NCBI GenBank assembly: GCA_905369775.1
Contig: CAJPJR010000007.1
Location: forward strand, 3,315-67,314
Origin: Prevotellaceae bacterium UBA1746
GTDB lineage: Bacteria > Bacteroidota > Bacteroidia > Bacteroidales > Bacteroidaceae
Length of the DNA: 64,000 bases
Direction of reading: 5' to 3'
The notes under the pieces were generated by a model, which was not told the origin of the DNA, did not search any database, and saw only the letters and a program-made list of their open reading frames with translations. Made by a program: the position numbers and the translations under genes. This document shows positions 44,329 to 53,275 of the stretch, piece by piece (position 1 is the first letter of the stretch; every line of letters starts with the position of its first letter).

Positions 44329-45933
44329 ATGAAAGGAAAACCCCACACCCCCGCGGCGCCGCAGAGTGCCGCCCCGCTTCGCCCCCGAGCCTGGACCCCC
44401 GTGTTGTACTACGCGGTGGGCTTCGTGCTGTTGTGGCTCTTCGCCACGCTCACCTATGGTGAGGTGTTTCGCCACATCGCCGACGAAAATTATGTTTGCG
44501 CCGAGCGCGCGCCCATGGCCTACGTCTTGCGCCTGCCCGGCGCCTATGCCATTTGGGGCGCGCGCTATCTCCTGTTGGTTTTCCTGAACCGTTGGCTCGG
44601 CGGCACGCTGTTGGCCCTGCTGCTCACCGCCACTGCGTGGCTCATCGAACGCAGTTTGCCGGTGCGTCATCGCGGAGAAGGGTGGGGCTGGTTGCCGCCT
44701 TTGGCTGTGATGGCCTGGTGTGTGGCCGATGGCTTCGACCTGTATTTGCGCACCGAACCGTCGACCTTCGTCTTGCGCACCGTGGCGCTCTTGGGGGCTG
44801 CGGCTGTTTTGGCCGGCGGCTGCGCACTGTGGCGCCGATTCTCCCGATCGGCCGCGCAACCACCCGCAACGCCGATGCGGCGCAAGGGCTGGCGGCGCCT
44901 CCTGCTCCTCTTGCCCCTGGCGGCCTATGCGGGCGTTTCGCTCTTCGCCGTGTTGGAGCGTGACAATGTGCGCATGTCTTGCCGCATGCAAAACGAGCTC
45001 GACGACGAAGATTGGGACGCCATGATCGAAACGGCACAGGCCACGCGACGACCTTCGCGGAGTGTGGCCGCCTTCAACGCCGTGGCACTCGAACACACCG
45101 ACCGTTTGTTGGACGGGCTTTTTGCCATCCCCTATGATTATCCCGATTTGCACCTGCGTAATGTGGGCGGCAACGATGAGGGGGTGAACTATCTGGCCGA
45201 TCTCACCCTGCATGCCGGATTGCTCAACACGGCCTATCGACTTTCGATGGACAACACGGTGCAATACGGCCCGCGACTCCACAACTTTAAGCGCATGGCC
45301 ATCTGTGCCCTCCTCAACGGCGAGAAACGCTTGGCCGGACGCTACCTCAATCTCATCGACCACATGCCGTTTTGCCACGATTTTGTCGAACGCTATCGGG
45401 CGGTGCTGCACGATGCCTCCCTGCGACAAACCGATGCCACCCTGGCGCGCATCGACCAACTGCGGCCCAAAATCGATGCCTTCGAGCAGTCCTTCCGTCA
45501 ACCCACCGTGATCGGTTACAATTTGGCCACGCCCACCGGCAGCGAAGCCACGCTCATCACGGCAGTCGCCGCGAGTCTCTATGCCAAAGACCTCGATACT
45601 TTCCTGGCCCGCATACAAGTGCTGCGCGGCAAGGTGCAATTCACCCCGATTGTCTTGCAGGCCATCATGGTGGCGGCCGTGAAACGAGAGGGCGTGCTGA
45701 ACTATTTCCCCGAAGTGAACGAACTGACGCAAAGCGAGTTCCAAGCTTTCGTGCAAGATGCGGCTCCCTTCCTCACCGGACGTGAGCGCATGACCCCCGA
45801 ACAGCGCGAGCAGTCGCGCAAAGACATGGCCGAGGCCTTGCGCGAACGCTGGCTCGGCACGTATATGTACTATTATTATTGTGGCAACCTCGTCTCCTCC
45901 GAACAGCAGAGCCAAGGTGTCGGCGTGAACTGA
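44329..45933 (+). CDS. Membrane protein of unknown function (DUF6057-like)
   Basis: A 534-residue protein with about five hydrophobic segments in the first 215 residues (TPVLYYAVGFVLLWLFATL, YLLLVFLNRWLGGTLLALLLTATAWL, LPPLAVMAWCVADGFDLYL, TVALLGAAAVLAGGCALW and LLLLLPLAAYAGVSLFAVL), then a soluble alpha-helical half of about 320 residues that reads like TPR-type repeats (WDAMIETAQ, NTAYRLSMDN, NLIDHMPFCHDFVERY). It resembles a Bacteroidetes family I remember as DUF6057. Function unknown. The next two genes follow closely on the same strand and seem to form a unit with it. Confidence 0.72.
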   Translation: MKGKPHTPAAPQSAAPLRPRAWTPVLYYAVGFVLLWLFATLTYGEVFRHIADENYVCAERAPMAYVLRLPGAYAIWGARYLLLVFLNRWLGGTLLALLLTATAWLIERSLPVRHRGEGWGWLPPLAVMAWCVADGFDLYLRTEPSTFVLRTVALLGAAAVLAGGCALWRRFSRSAAQPPATPMRRKGWRRLLLLLPLAAYAGVSLFAVLERDNVRMSCRMQNELDDEDWDAMIETAQATRRPSRSVAAFNAVALEHTDRLLDGLFAIPYDYPDLHLRNVGGNDEGVNYLADLTLHAGLLNTAYRLSMDNTVQYGPRLHNFKRMAICALLNGEKRLAGRYLNLIDHMPFCHDFVERYRAVLHDASLRQTDATLARIDQLRPKIDAFEQSFRQPTVIGYNLATPTGSEATLITAVAASLYAKDLDTFLARIQVLRGKVQFTPIVLQAIMVAAVKREGVLNYFPEVNELTQSEFQAFVQDAAPFLTGRERMTPEQREQSRKDMAEALRERWLGTYMYYYYCGNLVSSEQQSQGVGVN

Positions 45934-45970
45934 CGGGCCGACGGTCGAAATCCATATCTTGCAGATCCTT

Positions 45971-47536
45971 ATGAAGCGAAATAGATTGTGTTCCTCGTGG
46001 GCGAAAGTGCTCGGATGCGTGCTTCTGGTGGTGGCCTTGGCCGCTTGTCGATCGACGGTGCGGGTGCCCGACGCGGCGCAGCCCACCGCGCAACAGGCAT
46101 CGGTCTTCCCCGACTATCGTGATGTGGTGATTCCACCCAACATCGCCCCGCTCAATTTTCAAGTGAACAACCCGGCCGATGAAATCGTGGTGCAAATCAA
46201 AGGGCAGCGCGGAGAACCCCTCGTGGCCGAAGCTGAAATGGCGGGAAAACTCCGCTTCGACTCGACCGAGTGGCGACGTTTGCTCACCGACAACCGCGGG
46301 GGGCAGCTGAGCGTGGAGGTCTTCACGCAGCACGAAGGGCAGTGGCTGCAGCACCCGGCCTGGAAATGGACCGTGGCCGCAGAGCCCATCGATTCTTTTC
46401 TCACCTACCGACTCATCGAGCCCTCCTATGAACTGTATCGTCAGCTGGGATTGTACGAACGCAACCTCACCAACTTCGACGAACACCCCATTTATGAGAA
46501 CAACGACACCTTCGAGGAGGAGAACAACCACTGTGTGAACTGCCACACCCCGCAGGCGCACGGCACCACCGGGCGCATGCTCTTCCACGTGCGCTCGAAA
46601 CACGGCGGCACGGTCTTCATCGAGGGCAAAAACATCCGGCGCGTCGACATGAAGTGCGACAGTGTCTTGGGTGGCAGCGTGTATCCCGCCTGGCATCCCC
46701 GCCAGCCGTGGGTGGTGTTCTCGAGCAACAAGACCGGACAAGCCTTCCGTCTGAACAATGCGCAGAAGGTGGAGGTCGTAGACTACGATTCCGATCTGCT
46801 CTTCTACGATGTGCAGCGCAACAAGCTGAGCAATGTGTTTCGCACCCCCGCAGTCATGGAGACCTTCCCGGCGTGGGCGCCCGACGGCAGCCGCTTATAT
46901 TATTGTGCGGCGCCCTTCCCGAAATTCGACACCATGAGCGATTCGGCACGCCTCAGCGACGACGCGCGCCAAGATGCGGTGCTCGATGCCTATCGCGAGG
47001 TGCGCTACAATGTGATGTCGGTGCCTTTCGATGCCCGCACGCGTACCTTCGGCGCGCCGCGCCTCGAAGTGGATTGCCGCACCATGGGCAAGAGCGGAAC
47101 GCTCCCGCGCATCAGTCCCGACGGTCGCTATCTGCTCATCACGCTCGGCGATTTCGGCCAATTTCATATCTGGCACAAGAGCAGTGATCTCTGGGTGAAG
47201 GACCTCAAGACGGGGGCTTTCTACCCGCTCCGGGCGGCCAACAGTCCGGAGGTGGACTCTTATCACACGTGGAGCAGCAACGGCCGGTGGATTGTGTTCT
47301 CCTCGCGTCGGCTGGATGGGAATTTCACGCGCCCGTGCATCGCCTATTTCGATCGCAACGGGCAGGCACACAAGGCTTTCTTGCTGCCGCAAGAAGATCC
47401 CGAGCACAATTGGCTGCGCATGAAGAGCTACAACGTGCCCGAACTCTCGCGCCGTCCCGTGCCGGTTTCGCCTGAAGAACTGCGCCGCGCGATCTACGAC
47501 GACGCGGCGGCGGGACATGCCGAATTCGGAAAATGA
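45971..47536 (+). CDS. Propeller-like lipoprotein with a CxxCH haem-type motif
   Basis: A 521-residue lipoprotein: lipobox LAAC with Cys26 after a hydrophobic signal. A beta-sandwich-like part (about 45-150) comes first. CVNCH at residues 188-192 is a classical c-type haem attachment motif. The remainder has TolB/PD40-like repeats (YPAWHPRQPWVVFSSN, FPAWAPDGSRLYYCA, LPRISPDGRYLLIT, YHTWSSNGRWIVFSSRR). It may be a surface or periplasmic redox or sensing protein linked to the membrane protein upstream. Whether haem is bound is not known. ATG 45971 gives the best signal peptide. Confidence 0.75.
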   Translation: MKRNRLCSSWAKVLGCVLLVVALAACRSTVRVPDAAQPTAQQASVFPDYRDVVIPPNIAPLNFQVNNPADEIVVQIKGQRGEPLVAEAEMAGKLRFDSTEWRRLLTDNRGGQLSVEVFTQHEGQWLQHPAWKWTVAAEPIDSFLTYRLIEPSYELYRQLGLYERNLTNFDEHPIYENNDTFEEENNHCVNCHTPQAHGTTGRMLFHVRSKHGGTVFIEGKNIRRVDMKCDSVLGGSVYPAWHPRQPWVVFSSNKTGQAFRLNNAQKVEVVDYDSDLLFYDVQRNKLSNVFRTPAVMETFPAWAPDGSRLYYCAAPFPKFDTMSDSARLSDDARQDAVLDAYREVRYNVMSVPFDARTRTFGAPRLEVDCRTMGKSGTLPRISPDGRYLLITLGDFGQFHIWHKSSDLWVKDLKTGAFYPLRAANSPEVDSYHTWSSNGRWIVFSSRRLDGNFTRPCIAYFDRNGQAHKAFLLPQEDPEHNWLRMKSYNVPELSRRPVPVSPEELRRAIYDDAAAGHAEFGK

Positions 47537-47602
47537 AAAATGGCGCGCAACCGCATGGCGGCAGTGGCGCCCCCCAACACACCAACTGAACCCTATAGAC
47601 TT

Positions 47603-48238
47603 ATGGCACACCATACCCTGCTGGTCGACGCCGACTACGTGGAACGCGTGGCGTTTGACCTCATTGTCAACTTCGAACGCATGCTCGGTCGGCGCATTCC
47701 TCCCGCGCCGCTCGCCGATTGGCTCGACTATGTGGCGCTCGACGGCGGCTTGCTGCCCGCAGAAGGCGAAGCGCAAACCGCCGACAACGAGATTCGGGTG
47801 TATTTCATCCATCGACCCGAGACCGCGCAGCTGCAAAACTTCACGCCTGCGCACTTCGCCGACGAAATCAACGGCAAGGCTTTTGCCGACAGGCTGGGCG
47901 AATTTTCGCTCTCGGCACTTGCCGTCGAACCGGTGGTGGACCACGACGATTTGATCGTCGAGGTGTTTGAGCAAATGCTCCTAGACGCCGACGCCGATCG
48001 GGTGATGCTCGTGGCTGATCTCGACGGATTCACCCCCGAGAGTACGCGACTTGCCGCTCGAATCAAAGGGCTCTGCGCGCAACCGCCCAAGCGCGAGGAC
48101 GGAACCGACGCCGGACGCAAGGAAATCACCCTATTCACCATGCAGCCCCTCAGCGGACGAGGATTTGCACAGGAACTGCTCGGCTATTCGCTCACGGCGG
48201 CACTCGGCATCCGCGCCGACGAAGTCAGCGCCCGGTGA
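47603..48238 (+). CDS. Conserved hypothetical protein after the CxxCH lipoprotein
   Basis: A 211-residue soluble, acidic protein without signal or membrane segments. Visible blocks are LLVDADYVERVAFDLIVNFERMLGRRIP near the start (residues 6-33), DLIVEVFEQMLLDADADRVMLVADLDGF and LFTMQPLSGRGFAQELLGYSLTAALGI near the end. It resembles a small Bacteroidales family (possibly DUF6621, named from memory). Close spacing with the preceding gene points to one operon. ATG 47603 starts just before the conserved block; the in-frame ATG at 47540 is less likely. Confidence 0.65.
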   Translation: MAHHTLLVDADYVERVAFDLIVNFERMLGRRIPPAPLADWLDYVALDGGLLPAEGEAQTADNEIRVYFIHRPETAQLQNFTPAHFADEINGKAFADRLGEFSLSALAVEPVVDHDDLIVEVFEQMLLDADADRVMLVADLDGFTPESTRLAARIKGLCAQPPKREDGTDAGRKEITLFTMQPLSGRGFAQELLGYSLTAALGIRADEVSAR

Positions 48239-48283
48239 ACCGGAACGCATTTCTCTGAGAAGGTGCAAAAAAAGCGCCGTGAA

Positions 48284-48315
48284 CTTGTGCGATCGCGTGA
48301 AAATCAATAACTTTG
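48284..48315 (+). promoter_or_regulatory. Bacteroidetes-type promoter for the saccharopine dehydrogenase-family gene
   Basis: CTTG at 48284-48287, 20 bases, then TAACTTTG at 48308-48315. It lies 62 bases before the gene at 48377. Confidence 0.72.
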
Positions 48316-48376
48316 CGCGAACGGGATGAAATTCCGATCACTGCAATCACACAAACAACTACGATACGCAAACACA

Positions 48377-49582
48377 ATGGGAAAAGTACTCATCATCGGC
48401 GCCGGCGGCGTTGCCACCGTGGCCGCTGTCAAAGTCGCAAAAAATAGCGATGTCTTCGACGAAATCATGATCGCCAGCCGCACAGAATCCAAGTGCAAGG
48501 CGATTGCCCAACGCATTGCCGACATGGGGCTGCGCAACGATATTCGCACCGCGCAGGTAGATGCCGACGATGTGGAGCAACTCGTTCGCCTCTTCAATGA
48601 CTTCAAGCCGCAGCTGGTCATGAACTTGGCTTTGCCCTACCAGGATCTCACCATCATGGAGGCTTGTCTCCAAACCGGCTGCAACTATCTCGACACCGCT
48701 AACTACGAACCGAAGGATGAGGCGCATTTTGAGTACTCGTGGCAGTGGGCTTATCGTGATCGCTTCGAGAAAGCCGGACTTTGTGCCATTCTCGGCTGCG
48801 GTTTCGACCCGGGCGTGACCTCCATCTTCACGGCCTACGCCGCAAAGCACCACTTCGACGAAATTCAGTACCTGGATATCGTCGATTGCAACGCGGGAGA
48901 CCACCACAAAGCCTTTGCCACCAACTTCAACCCCGAGATTAACATCCGCGAGATCACGCAAAAAGGACTTTATTGGGAGAATGGCAAGTGGGTAGAGACG
49001 GAACCGCTCGAAATCCACCGGCCTTTGACCTATCCCGGCATCGGACCGCGCGAAAGTTACCTGCTGCACCACGAAGAGATCGAGAGCTTGGTCATCAACT
49101 TCCCCACAATCAAGCGAGCTCGCTTTTGGATGACCTTCGGACAGGAGTATCTCACCCATTTGCGCGTGATTCAAAACATCGGTATGGACTCGATTGTGCC
49201 CATCAACTACGAGGGACACATGATTCAGCCCCTGCAATTCCTCAAGGCCGTGCTGCCCAACCCGCAAGACCTGGGCGAAAACTACGAAGGCGAGACGTCG
49301 ATCGGTTGCCGCATCCGAGGTTTGAAAGACGGCAAGGAACAAACCTACTACATTTACAACAACTGTTCGCACCAAGCTGCCTACGACGAAACGGGAATGC
49401 AGGGGGTGAGCTACACCACCGGCGTGCCCGCTTGCATCGGAGCCCGTTTGTTCATGGAAGGCAAGTGGAACAAGCCCGGCGTCCACAACGTCGAGGAGTT
49501 TGATCCCGATCCTTTCATGGAAGAACTCAACAAGCAGGGACTGCCTTGGCACGAAATCCACGGCGGAGACCTCGAACTCTGA
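48377..49582 (+). CDS. Carboxynorspermidine dehydrogenase-like (saccharopine dehydrogenase family)
   Basis: A 401-residue NAD(P)-dependent enzyme. The Rossmann loop LIIGAGGVATVAAVKVA is at residues 5-21. Family blocks are YLDTANYEPKDEAH, GLCAILGCGFDPGVTSIF and TTGVPACIGARLFMEGKW. The closest relatives I recall are carboxynorspermidine dehydrogenases of the alternative polyamine pathway, which condense an aldehyde with a diamine; saccharopine dehydrogenase is the other option. No decarboxylase partner is next to it. ATG 48377 sits directly ahead of the first beta strand. Confidence 0.85.
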   Translation: MGKVLIIGAGGVATVAAVKVAKNSDVFDEIMIASRTESKCKAIAQRIADMGLRNDIRTAQVDADDVEQLVRLFNDFKPQLVMNLALPYQDLTIMEACLQTGCNYLDTANYEPKDEAHFEYSWQWAYRDRFEKAGLCAILGCGFDPGVTSIFTAYAAKHHFDEIQYLDIVDCNAGDHHKAFATNFNPEINIREITQKGLYWENGKWVETEPLEIHRPLTYPGIGPRESYLLHHEEIESLVINFPTIKRARFWMTFGQEYLTHLRVIQNIGMDSIVPINYEGHMIQPLQFLKAVLPNPQDLGENYEGETSIGCRIRGLKDGKEQTYYIYNNCSHQAAYDETGMQGVSYTTGVPACIGARLFMEGKWNKPGVHNVEEFDPDPFMEELNKQGLPWHEIHGGDLEL

Positions 49583-49649
49583 TTGGGGCGCTTGTCGTGT
49601 CTTCTTTCTGCCCGCATGAGGGCGGGATTGAGGATGAGAAAATCGCATC

Positions 49650-49686
49650 CACGGTGTTTCGCCGATCGCATCGGCGGGACACCGTG
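49650..49686 (+). terminator. Stem-loop after the saccharopine dehydrogenase-family gene
   Basis: CACGGTGT and nine further bases pair with ATCGGCGGG-ACACCGTG around a CGC loop, a 17-bp stem with two G-T type mismatches. It lies 67 bases beyond the stop and 37 bases before the small gene at 49724. No T-run follows. Confidence 0.55.
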
Positions 49687-49723
49687 AAGCGCATTCGGAA
49701 TATCAACGGAACTATAGTATATA

Positions 49724-49903
49724 ATGAAGCGAATTTACACATCCCCCCTCCTTCAGCTGGTGCGTTTGTCATCGGAGAATGGATTGATGCAGGAATCGGC
49801 CAAGACTTTGAGAGTTGATCGCGAGTCCGGCAAAACCATTGACGACGAAAACGACATCTTCACCCAAGGAAAGCACGACAAAGTGTGGAGTGAGGACGAA
49901 TAA
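49724..49903 (+). CDS. Small hypothetical protein, 59 residues
   Basis: An open frame of 59 codons starting MKRIYTSPLLQLVRLSSE and ending HDKVWSEDE. The start resembles a family of very short Bacteroidales proteins of the MKKxYxxPxxxVVxL type. It is hydrophilic, acidic at the C-terminus (DDENDIF, WSEDE) and has no signal or membrane segment. An AT-rich block (TATAGTATATAATG) directly precedes it. Function unknown. Its codon use looks like the neighbouring genes. Confidence 0.6.
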   Translation: MKRIYTSPLLQLVRLSSENGLMQESAKTLRVDRESGKTIDDENDIFTQGKHDKVWSEDE

Positions 49904-50105
49904 CCTCCGTTTCGCGGTGTATTCGCCGCGAATCTGTGGTTTTTTGTTCAGCTCTTTTCTCGAAAGCCCCCCGCCGACGGCCGAAATACGCGGGCAAACA
50001 GCGTGATCTCGGCCAAGAACAAACTGAATACGCAAAGACAGAGGACGAAAAGCTAATTTTCGCCCTCTTTTTTGCGCCGTGCGGTTTTGAAATTTCCCAA
50101 TTTGC
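49904..50105 (+). other. Intergenic, no gene seen
   Basis: About 200 bases with no supported coding frame. A purine-rich stretch near 50035 precedes a CCTCTTTTTTGCG stretch around 50065-50080 that may act as a weak T-rich terminator. Confidence 0.35.
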
Positions 50106-50136
50106 TTTGTTCTCTTTGCAAAATGATGTAACTTCG
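50106..50136 (+). promoter_or_regulatory. Bacteroidetes-type promoter for the nucleoside transporter
   Basis: TTTG at 50106-50109, exactly 19 bases, then TAACTTCG at 50129-50136 (one mismatch to TAnnTTTG). The gene starts 27 bases downstream. Confidence 0.7.
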
Positions 50137-50162
50137 CTCCCTGTAATCGCATTGTTATTTCC

Positions 50163-51458
50163 ATGAATAGTTCGAATATCAAGTCGCGTTTGATCGCGAT
50201 GAACTTCTTAGAGTTCGCTGTGTGGGGAGCTTACCTCACTTCCATGGGGGCTTTTTTGGCCGGAAAGGAAATGGGAGCCAATATCGGGTGGTTTTATTCC
50301 GTCCAAGGGATTGTTTCCATCTTTATGCCCGCCCTTGTCGGCATGATCGCCGACCGTTTCGTGCAGGCACAGCGCATGTTGTCGCTTTGTCATCTCCTGG
50401 CTGCTGTCTTTATGATCGTAGTTGGTTGGATCGGCATGGGAGAACACGTTGCGTTTGCCGACATTTTCCCCTGGTACACGCTCAGTGTGGCGGCCTACAT
50501 GCCCACCTTGGCGCTGTCGAACTCCGTATCTTACAATGCGCTTGAGCGTTCCGGGCTCGACACCGTGAAAGATTTCCCGCCCATCCGCATCTTCGGCACC
50601 ATCGGCTTCATTGTTTCGATGTGGATCGTCGACTTGTTGGGTTGGCAACAGACGCATGTGCAATTTTTTGTCTCGGCTTTCTGGAGTTTTATGCTGGCTG
50701 CCTACGCTTTGACCCTACCTTCTTGCCCCGTAAACAAGGGCAGCGAGAAAAAAGGCCTGGTGCAAGCCATGGGACTCGATGCGTTTAAGCTCTTCCGCCA
50801 CAAGCGAATGGCGCTCTTCTTCCTCTTTTCCATGTTCCTCGGCGTCAGTTTGCAGATCACCAACGGATTTGCCAACCCCTTCATCAGTAGTTTCGGTGCA
50901 GAAGCCGCATTCCGCGGCCAATGGTTCGTGGAACACGCCAATGTATTGATCTCTCTTTCGCAAATCAGCGAGACTTTCTGCATCCTCCTCATCCCCTTCT
51001 TCTTGAAACGTTTCGGGATTAAGACCGTAATGCTCATAGCTATGTTCGCTTGGGTGCTGCGTTTCGGCTTCTTCGCGGTCGGTGTTCCGGCTTTCCCGGG
51101 CGTGATTTTCCTGATTCTTTCGATGATTGTCTACGGCGTCGCCTTCGACTTTTTCAATGTCTCCGGTTCGCTGTTTGTAGATAAGGAATGTGACGGATCA
51201 ATCCGCTCGAGTGCACAAGGTCTCTTCATGCTAATGACCAACGGCATCGGGGCTTCCATCGGCACCCTCGGCGCACAAGCTGTGGTGAATTGCTACACCG
51301 AGAACAAAGACGGCTTCCAAGTGGGAGATTGGTCGAGTGTATGGTTCATTTTCGCCGGCTATGCCTTGCTGATCGGCGTGCTTTTCTTCTTCCTCTTCAG
51401 CGGTAAGAAGGAAAACGCGGCGCCCGAACGGCAGAAACAGCCCGAAGTGATCGAGTGA
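50163..51458 (+). CDS. Nucleoside:H+ symporter (NupG/XapB-like MFS)
   Basis: A 431-residue major-facilitator protein with 12 hydrophobic segments. Family blocks are LEFAVWGAYLTSMGAFL (about 16-32), GIVSIFMPALVGMIADRF (about 56-73), SVSYNALE, PPIRIFGTIGFI and SSAQGLFMLMTNGIGASIG (about 345-363). These match the nucleoside symporter group. It should import nucleosides by proton symport. Transcribed alone from its own promoter, with a terminator after it. Confidence 0.9.
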   Translation: MNSSNIKSRLIAMNFLEFAVWGAYLTSMGAFLAGKEMGANIGWFYSVQGIVSIFMPALVGMIADRFVQAQRMLSLCHLLAAVFMIVVGWIGMGEHVAFADIFPWYTLSVAAYMPTLALSNSVSYNALERSGLDTVKDFPPIRIFGTIGFIVSMWIVDLLGWQQTHVQFFVSAFWSFMLAAYALTLPSCPVNKGSEKKGLVQAMGLDAFKLFRHKRMALFFLFSMFLGVSLQITNGFANPFISSFGAEAAFRGQWFVEHANVLISLSQISETFCILLIPFFLKRFGIKTVMLIAMFAWVLRFGFFAVGVPAFPGVIFLILSMIVYGVAFDFFNVSGSLFVDKECDGSIRSSAQGLFMLMTNGIGASIGTLGAQAVVNCYTENKDGFQVGDWSSVWFIFAGYALLIGVLFFFLFSGKKENAAPERQKQPEVIE

Positions 51459-51602
51459 TCGCGCCTCCTTGCGCCTCACTTCCGGATGTGCGTTGCGCGC
51501 ACTCCTTATATATAATGTGTATCGCCCCTTTTCGTCCGGCCGTGCCCTGATGTAGGAATCTCTCCTCAGGCATAACAGCGTTCTCCCTCCTTTTATATAA
51601 TG

Positions 51603-51645
51603 AGCCTCCCCCGCAAGTTCCGGACTTGCGGGGGAGGCTTTGTTT
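51603..51645. terminator. Strong bidirectional terminator
   Basis: AGCCTCCCCCGCAAGT pairs over 16 bases with ACTTGCGGGGGAGGCT around TCCGG (51603-51639), followed by TTGTTT on the + strand. It lies between the nucleoside transporter and the convergent LysR operon. Confidence 0.85.
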
Positions 51646-51673
51646 GGATCGGCGGACAGGCAGCGCATTATGC

Positions 51674-51713
51674 GCAACGAACCGGCTCTCGAGCGGAGAA
51701 GCCGGTTCGTTGC
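51674..51713 (-). terminator. Stem-loop after the LysR gene
   Basis: GCAACGAACCGGCT pairs over 14 bases with AGCCGGTTCGTTGC around a 12-base loop. It lies 50 bases past the LysR stop on the - strand; with the neighbouring hairpin it makes a double structure between convergent genes. Confidence 0.6.
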
Positions 51714-51762
51714 ATTGGGAGAAAGGGCCGTGCACGGCCGCCGTGCGGCGCAGGCGCCCAAG

Positions 51763-52668
51763 TTATTCCACATTCATTTGCGCCATGCCGTAAGACTTGC
51801 TTTCCGAGAGGATGCGCAAGAACTCTTTGGTGGCCACTTTGCGGTAGCTGCCGCGCAAAAAGTGGTAGCAGCCTTCCATTTCGCTGCTGTCTACACCGGC
51901 AATGGGGATTGTGGCCACGCCGTCCACCTGCGAAACGGTGGCGGTTGAGAGCACCGTGACCAAACGACTGTCGCGCACCAAACTAATCAGGGCATTCACG
52001 TCGTTGATCTCCAGGCAGACGTTGAATTCGTGCTGTGTGCCGCGTACCAGCATGTCGAATTTGTTGCGCGCCTGCAGTCCCGGGGCAGGAAGTGCCATGC
52101 GGTGGTGCGTCAAGTCGGCGAGTTCCACGGCAGCACGGCCGGCAAGCGGATGCGTGTCGCTCACCACGGCGCAAAGTTCGTTGTCAAACAGATAATGCGA
52201 CTCGATTTGCGTGTAGTGTTGCGAGGGTTTGTAAGACAACACCACGTCCAGCTCGTGCTTGATGAGCATTTCCATCAAATCGCTCATCGATTGGCTCACT
52301 ACATTGAGGTGTACTTGCGGAAACGCCTTGATGAAGGCGAGAATCGCCTCTTTGAGAATCGGACTGAAGGTATAAGTGGCGCCAATGTTGATGGTGCCGC
52401 GCACCAAGTGCGTCACTTCGCTGATGCTGTCCACACAAGCCTCCACCTCGGCCAGGGCGCGCAGCGCAGAAGGTAGGAAAGCGCTCCCCACGTCGGTGAG
52501 TTCCACGTGGTGTGAGTCGCGTGCGAGCAGCTGCACCCCCAGTTCGTCCTCCAACTGTCGGGTTTGTTGTGAGAGGGTGCTTTGTGTGATGTGCAACTGT
52601 CGTGCGGCTTCCGAAAAGCTTTGGCATTCGGCCACTTTCACGAAGTAGCGGAGCTGTCGAAGTTCCAT
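51763..52668 (-). CDS. LysR-family transcriptional regulator
   Basis: A 301-residue regulator. The winged helix-turn-helix occupies residues 1-60 (MELRQLRYFVKVAECQSFSEAARQLHITQSTLSQQ). A periplasmic-binding-protein-like effector domain follows from about residue 90 (VRGTINIGATYTFSPILKEAI). It starts 13 bases after the ThrE-like small subunit gene on the same strand, so it may be co-transcribed and may control the exporter. The effector is not evident. Confidence 0.9.
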   Translation of the reverse strand: MELRQLRYFVKVAECQSFSEAARQLHITQSTLSQQTRQLEDELGVQLLARDSHHVELTDVGSAFLPSALRALAEVEACVDSISEVTHLVRGTINIGATYTFSPILKEAILAFIKAFPQVHLNVVSQSMSDLMEMLIKHELDVVLSYKPSQHYTQIESHYLFDNELCAVVSDTHPLAGRAAVELADLTHHRMALPAPGLQARNKFDMLVRGTQHEFNVCLEINDVNALISLVRDSRLVTVLSTATVSQVDGVATIPIAGVDSSEMEGCYHFLRGSYRKVATKEFLRILSESKSYGMAQMNVE

Positions 52669-52681
52669 GTTCGGACGAAAA

Positions 52682-53215
52682 TCAGTGGTGCGACGAACGA
52701 AGGTGGGCCGCAGCGAGGAGTTCGTCGCGCATACGGCGCAACATCACCAGACCGTGGTTGCGGAACGTGAAGAGCGGAATCGTCACCCCGATGACCATCA
52801 GCACAATCGTCAGCACACAGGTGATCCAGTTGTAGTTGAGCAGATAAAAATAGTGGTCGAAATCGTCTTCGGTCTTATGGCTCATGCATTCCACGAGCGC
52901 TTGTATCGAACCGTAGGCAAATTTTCCCGGCACCATGGGGAGCAGCGCAGGGAAGGAGAGGGTTTCGGCGGGCGAATTCACCACCGTCGACATGGGGATG
53001 GAGACGATGCCGATGATCAAGCCGCCGGCAAACGAACCCAAGGCGATGTGCACGTCAAAATAGTGCATAAGGATGAAGCGCGTGACGTGGCCGAGGGCGG
53101 CAAGCAGGCCGAGCGACCAGAAGGTACTGCGTTTGGGGTTGCTGATGCTCGCGAAACCGATGGCGGCAATGGCGGCAAAGAAACCGTCGTTGAGCAAATC
53201 GAGAAGAGTGGACAT
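52682..53215 (-). CDS. Threonine/serine exporter, small subunit (ThrE C-terminal half)
   Basis: A 177-residue membrane protein with about four helices, corresponding to the ThrE_2 half of the full-length threonine/serine exporter. The last residues RRMRDELLAAAHLRSSHH are cytoplasmic. In Bacteroidetes and other bacteria the ThrE function is split into two genes as here, with the larger part at 53276. Confidence 0.82.
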   Translation of the reverse strand: MSTLLDLLNDGFFAAIAAIGFASISNPKRSTFWSLGLLAALGHVTRFILMHYFDVHIALGSFAGGLIIGIVSIPMSTVVNSPAETLSFPALLPMVPGKFAYGSIQALVECMSHKTEDDFDHYFYLLNYNWITCVLTIVLMVIGVTIPLFTFRNHGLVMLRRMRDELLAAAHLRSSHH

Positions 53216-53275
53216 GGAGAATGGACTATCGTTGTGGGGTGAAGGGGAGAAAAGTGGGGCAAAGGCCGAAACGGG

